Source of the DNA: JACKOD01 sp041591635
GTDB taxonomy: Bacteria > Pseudomonadota > Gammaproteobacteria > Pseudomonadales > Oleiphilaceae
Assembly (NCBI GenBank): GCA_041591635.1
Contig: JBFHRO010000168.1
Location: 1-7,116 of the forward strand
Direction: 5' to 3'
Length of the DNA stretch: 7,116 bases
Shown: piece after piece, positions 5,373 through 7,116 of the stretch
Layout: every line of letters starts with the position of its first letter
How positions within the stretch are numbered: position 1 is the stretch's first letter
Notes under the pieces: generated by a model
Told to the model about the DNA's origin: nothing
What the model saw: only the letters and a program-made list of their open reading frames with translations
Databases searched by the model: none
Made by a program: the position numbers and the translations under genes

Positions 5373-6247
5373 CAGAGCACGCCAGCCGACTGCATGGCCT
5401 GCCGCAGTTCCACCTGGGCAGCCTCACCCAGCGGCGTCAAGGGTAAGCGGATTCCGTCCTTGATCAGTCCCATGGCACAGAGCGCCCACTTGACCGGAAT
5501 GGGGTTGGACTCAATAAAGAGTTTCTGATGCAAGGGCATCAGTTGCGCGTTGATGGCCCGAGCCGCCTCTGCATCGCCTTGCTGCGCCAGACGACACAAG
5601 TCTGCCATGGCCCTGGGAGCCACATTGGCAGTGACCGAGATATTTCCCTGGCCGCCCATGAGCATCAGTTCGACCGCGGTTGCATCGTCTCCCGAGTAAA
5701 CCGCCATTTGACCCTTTGCAAGCGCGATCAACTCCCTGCCCCGCTCCAGGTTGCCGGTGGCATCTTTAATGCCAATGATATTTGGAATACCAACCAGGCG
5801 GGCAACGGTCGCATTGCTCATGTCCACCGCCGTGCGTCCCGGTACATTGTACAGAATCTGGGGAATCTCGACGGTTTGCGCTATTTTGCAGTAATGCCGG
5901 TACAAACCTTCCTGGGTCGGCTTGTTATAGTAGGGCGTCACCAGCAAGCAAGCATCGGCACCTATCTCTTTCGCGGCCCGGGTCAACTCGATTGCCTCGG
6001 TGGTGGAATTCGCCCCTGTGCCGGCGATTACTGGCAGTCGCCCGCCAACACGAGCAACCACACGGCGAATCACCTCGCAATGTTCTTCCATGTCCAGGGT
6101 GGCCGATTCCCCGGTTGTACCCACAGCAACAATGCCGTCAGTGCCGTTTTGGAGATGAAAATCAACCAGCTTGTCCAGCGCCTCCCAATCCAGGGATCCG
6201 TCGGAATGCATAGGCGTTGCCAGTGCGACAAGGCTGCCTGTTATCAT
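5372..6247 (-). CDS. dapA: 4-hydroxy-tetrahydrodipicolinate synthase
   Basis: DapA condenses pyruvate with aspartate semialdehyde, the first committed step of the lysine and diaminopimelate branch, in the cytoplasm. The 291-residue product (E. coli has 292) keeps every catalytic residue at E. coli positions: Thr44 in GTTGES, Tyr107 in TPYYN, Tyr133 in ILYNVPGR, Arg138, and the Schiff-base Lys161 in IGIKDATGN. The ATG at 6245-6247 is preferred because it matches the family start (MxTGSxVA) and has GGAG 6 bases upstream. A GTG four codons earlier overlaps that ribosome binding site and is rejected. bamC follows with a one-base overlap. A good sigma-70 promoter lies about 55 bp upstream. Nothing about the gene is unusual. 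Confidence 0.97.
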   Translation of the reverse strand: MITGSLVALATPMHSDGSLDWEALDKLVDFHLQNGTDGIVAVGTTGESATLDMEEHCEVIRRVVARVGGRLPVIAGTGANSTTEAIELTRAAKEIGADACLLVTPYYNKPTQEGLYRHYCKIAQTVEIPQILYNVPGRTAVDMSNATVARLVGIPNIIGIKDATGNLERGRELIALAKGQMAVYSGDDATAVELMLMGGQGNISVTANVAPRAMADLCRLAQQGDAEAARAINAQLMPLHQKLFIESNPIPVKWALCAMGLIKDGIRLPLTPLGEAAQVELRQAMQSAGVL

Positions 6248-6303
6248 AATTTTCTCCACGCTAGGAATAGAAATAGATGCTTACGCAAGATCAGACGCGA
6301 AGG

Positions 6304-6332
6304 ATTCTAAACAGCAATACCGCGCATCACAA
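6304..6332 (-). promoter_or_regulatory. Predicted sigma-70 promoter for dapA-bamC
   Basis: On the minus strand a -35 element TTGTGA (6327-6332, 4 of 6 consensus) and a -10 element TAGAAT (6304-6309, 5 of 6) are spaced by exactly 17 bp. This would place the transcript start about 50 bases before the dapA ATG. No riboswitch-like structure is apparent in the short leader. Confidence 0.6.
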
Positions 6333-6339
6333 GTTTGGC

Positions 6340-6368
6340 GAAAAGGTTTCAAGTCGTTGCGCTATACT
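6340..6368 (+). promoter_or_regulatory. Candidate promoter for gcvR
   Basis: TATACT at 6363-6368 matches 5 of 6 consensus -10 positions. No good -35 is present 16-18 bp upstream (the best placed hexamer is GAAAAG at 6340-6345). The start point would be about 75 bases before the gcvR ATG. It stands back to back with the predicted dapA promoter, leaving only a few bases between them. Confidence 0.4.
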
Positions 6369-6450
6369 CCTGCAATCACGACCCAGGGCGAACGTTTCGC
6401 AACAACTCACCCAATGTTTAATAGTCTTCTGATTTAAAAGGAAAACGCCC

Positions 6451-6993
6451 ATGAGCATACCACAAAACGAGCTGCATTTTCTCGTAATATCGGCGATCGG
6501 AACCGACAAGCCCGGCATCGTCAACGAGCTGGCGCGGGCCTGCGCCAGAAATCAGTGCAGCATCATTGACAGCCGGATGACCGTCCTTGGCGGCGAATTC
6601 GCCGTCATGATGATGGCCTCCGGTGCGCAAGCCGGCATTACCGCCCTGGAACAACAGATCCCCCCGCTCGCGGAAGCGCTTGGCCTTACCACAATTGTCA
6701 AGCGCACGATTCCCCGCCAGCTCAAACCTGCCATTGCCTTCAACGTGAACGTTATCGCGCTTGACAACCCGGGCATAGTGCATGAAATCGCCAATTTCTT
6801 CTCATCGCAACATATCAACATCGATGACCTCGAAACCGGTACCTACGCAGCCCCCCACACAGGAACGCGCATGTTCAGCCTGGATATGAAGATTACTGTG
6901 CCTCCGACGGTGAAAATCGCCGTGTTGCGCGAGGATTTCCTCACCTTTTGCGACAACCTGAATCTGGATGCATCCATCGACCCTGTTCGCTGA
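6451..6993 (+). CDS. gcvR: Glycine cleavage system transcriptional repressor, tandem ACT domains
   Basis: The product has 180 residues and two ACT domains. The first, at about residues 8-85, carries the ligand-loop motif GTDKPGIVNELA (17-28) and SIIDSRMTVLGGEFAVMMM. The second, at about 95-175, carries ALDNPGIVHEIA (104-115 region) and INIDDLETGTY. There is no DNA-binding domain. In E. coli, GcvR works by binding the activator GcvA and responds to glycine, so regulation here would also be through a protein partner. The ATG follows AAGGA with 8 bases between. It is divergent from dapA and is followed after 20 bp by a peroxiredoxin gene on the same strand, an arrangement seen in Pseudomonas and relatives. 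The regulatory target in this organism is not shown by the window. Confidence 0.9.
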   Translation: MSIPQNELHFLVISAIGTDKPGIVNELARACARNQCSIIDSRMTVLGGEFAVMMMASGAQAGITALEQQIPPLAEALGLTTIVKRTIPRQLKPAIAFNVNVIALDNPGIVHEIANFFSSQHINIDDLETGTYAAPHTGTRMFSLDMKITVPPTVKIAVLREDFLTFCDNLNLDASIDPVR

Positions 6994-7013
6994 TTCGTTT
7001 CTGGAGGCAAACA

Positions 7014-7116
7014 ATGAGCTCACTCGTCACAGGTAGCCCTGTCCCGCCCTTCAGCCTGCGTGCAACCGGTGGCATGACGGTCACCGAGAAGGATTTCAAA
7101 GGCCACCTCACGATTC
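7014..7116 (+). CDS. bcp: Bcp-type peroxiredoxin, N-terminal part (cut by window edge)
   Basis: Thirty-four codons are visible: MSSLVTGSPVPPFSLRATGG, then MTVTEKDFKGHLTI. The pattern (V/T)GxPxPxFSLxATGG followed by a DFKGxxTI strand is the usual opening of thioredoxin-dependent thiol peroxidases of the Bcp/AhpC-TSA superfamily, which reduce peroxides with a catalytic cysteine. That cysteine would lie about ten residues beyond the edge, so it cannot be checked. The start is firm: GGAGG stands 6 bases before the ATG. The gene begins 20 bp after the gcvR stop and is probably co-transcribed with it. Confidence 0.8.
   Translation, partial: MSSLVTGSPVPPFSLRATGGMTVTEKDFKGHLTI

Noticed and set aside
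6248..6259. GTG start for dapA at 6259
   Set aside because: The GTG overlaps the GGAG ribosome site of the ATG at 6245-6247, and the family normally begins at that ATG.
5528..6310. A 260-codon open frame on the plus strand, antisense to dapA
   Set aside because: It lies over a gene with all catalytic residues conserved, has low-complexity composition rich in H, R, C and G typical of antisense reading, and resembles no family.

Overview
The window joins two kinds of DNA. Bases 1 to about 2130 look like the eroded end of an integrated phage. Bases 2127-7116 look like ordinary chromosome of a gammaproteobacterium. The dapA-bamC pair with a divergent gcvR and a following peroxiredoxin gene, plus the TIGR04219-type outer-membrane protein, suggest a marine or Cellvibrio/Pseudomonas/Alteromonas-like lineage. 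I cannot fix the genus from sequence alone.

Phage side, read leftwards on the minus strand: the 5' end of a tail tape-measure gene (cut by the window edge at base 1), a complete tail tube gene (498-1214), and a hicA-hicB toxin-antitoxin pair (1716-1889 and 1279-1677) closed by a strong intrinsic terminator (1239-1261). A small plus-strand gene for a hydrophobic 65-residue protein (300-497) sits between the two tail genes, where tail-assembly chaperone genes normally lie. The 57-residue hicA is easy to miss because it is so short. On the plus strand, 1880-2047 is the last 55 codons of a phage tyrosine integrase whose upstream part is gone; hicA abuts it, and hicA's start codon lies inside it on the opposite strand. 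An AT-rich stretch with a perfect 20-bp palindrome then leads to a tRNA-Val(GAC) gene (2127-2203, minus), whose 3' end faces the phage DNA. This is the classic geometry of integration into the 3' end of a tRNA gene.

Chromosomal side: a UDP-glucuronate 4-epimerase-like gene (2311-3318), a small outer-membrane beta-barrel protein (3390-4136), the lipoprotein bamC (4260-5372) and dapA (5372-6247), all on the minus strand. dapA and bamC overlap by one base and are a clear operon. A promoter region at about 6300-6370 separates dapA from plus-strand gcvR (6451-6993), which is followed by the start of a Bcp-type peroxiredoxin (7014 to the edge).

The most interesting part is the scar at 1700-2240: an integrase stump, a toxin gene that appears to start inside it, a strong hairpin on the hicA stop codon, the palindrome, and a terminator-like hairpin 8 bp before the tRNA. 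No clearly new system is visible; the chromosomal half is ordinary.
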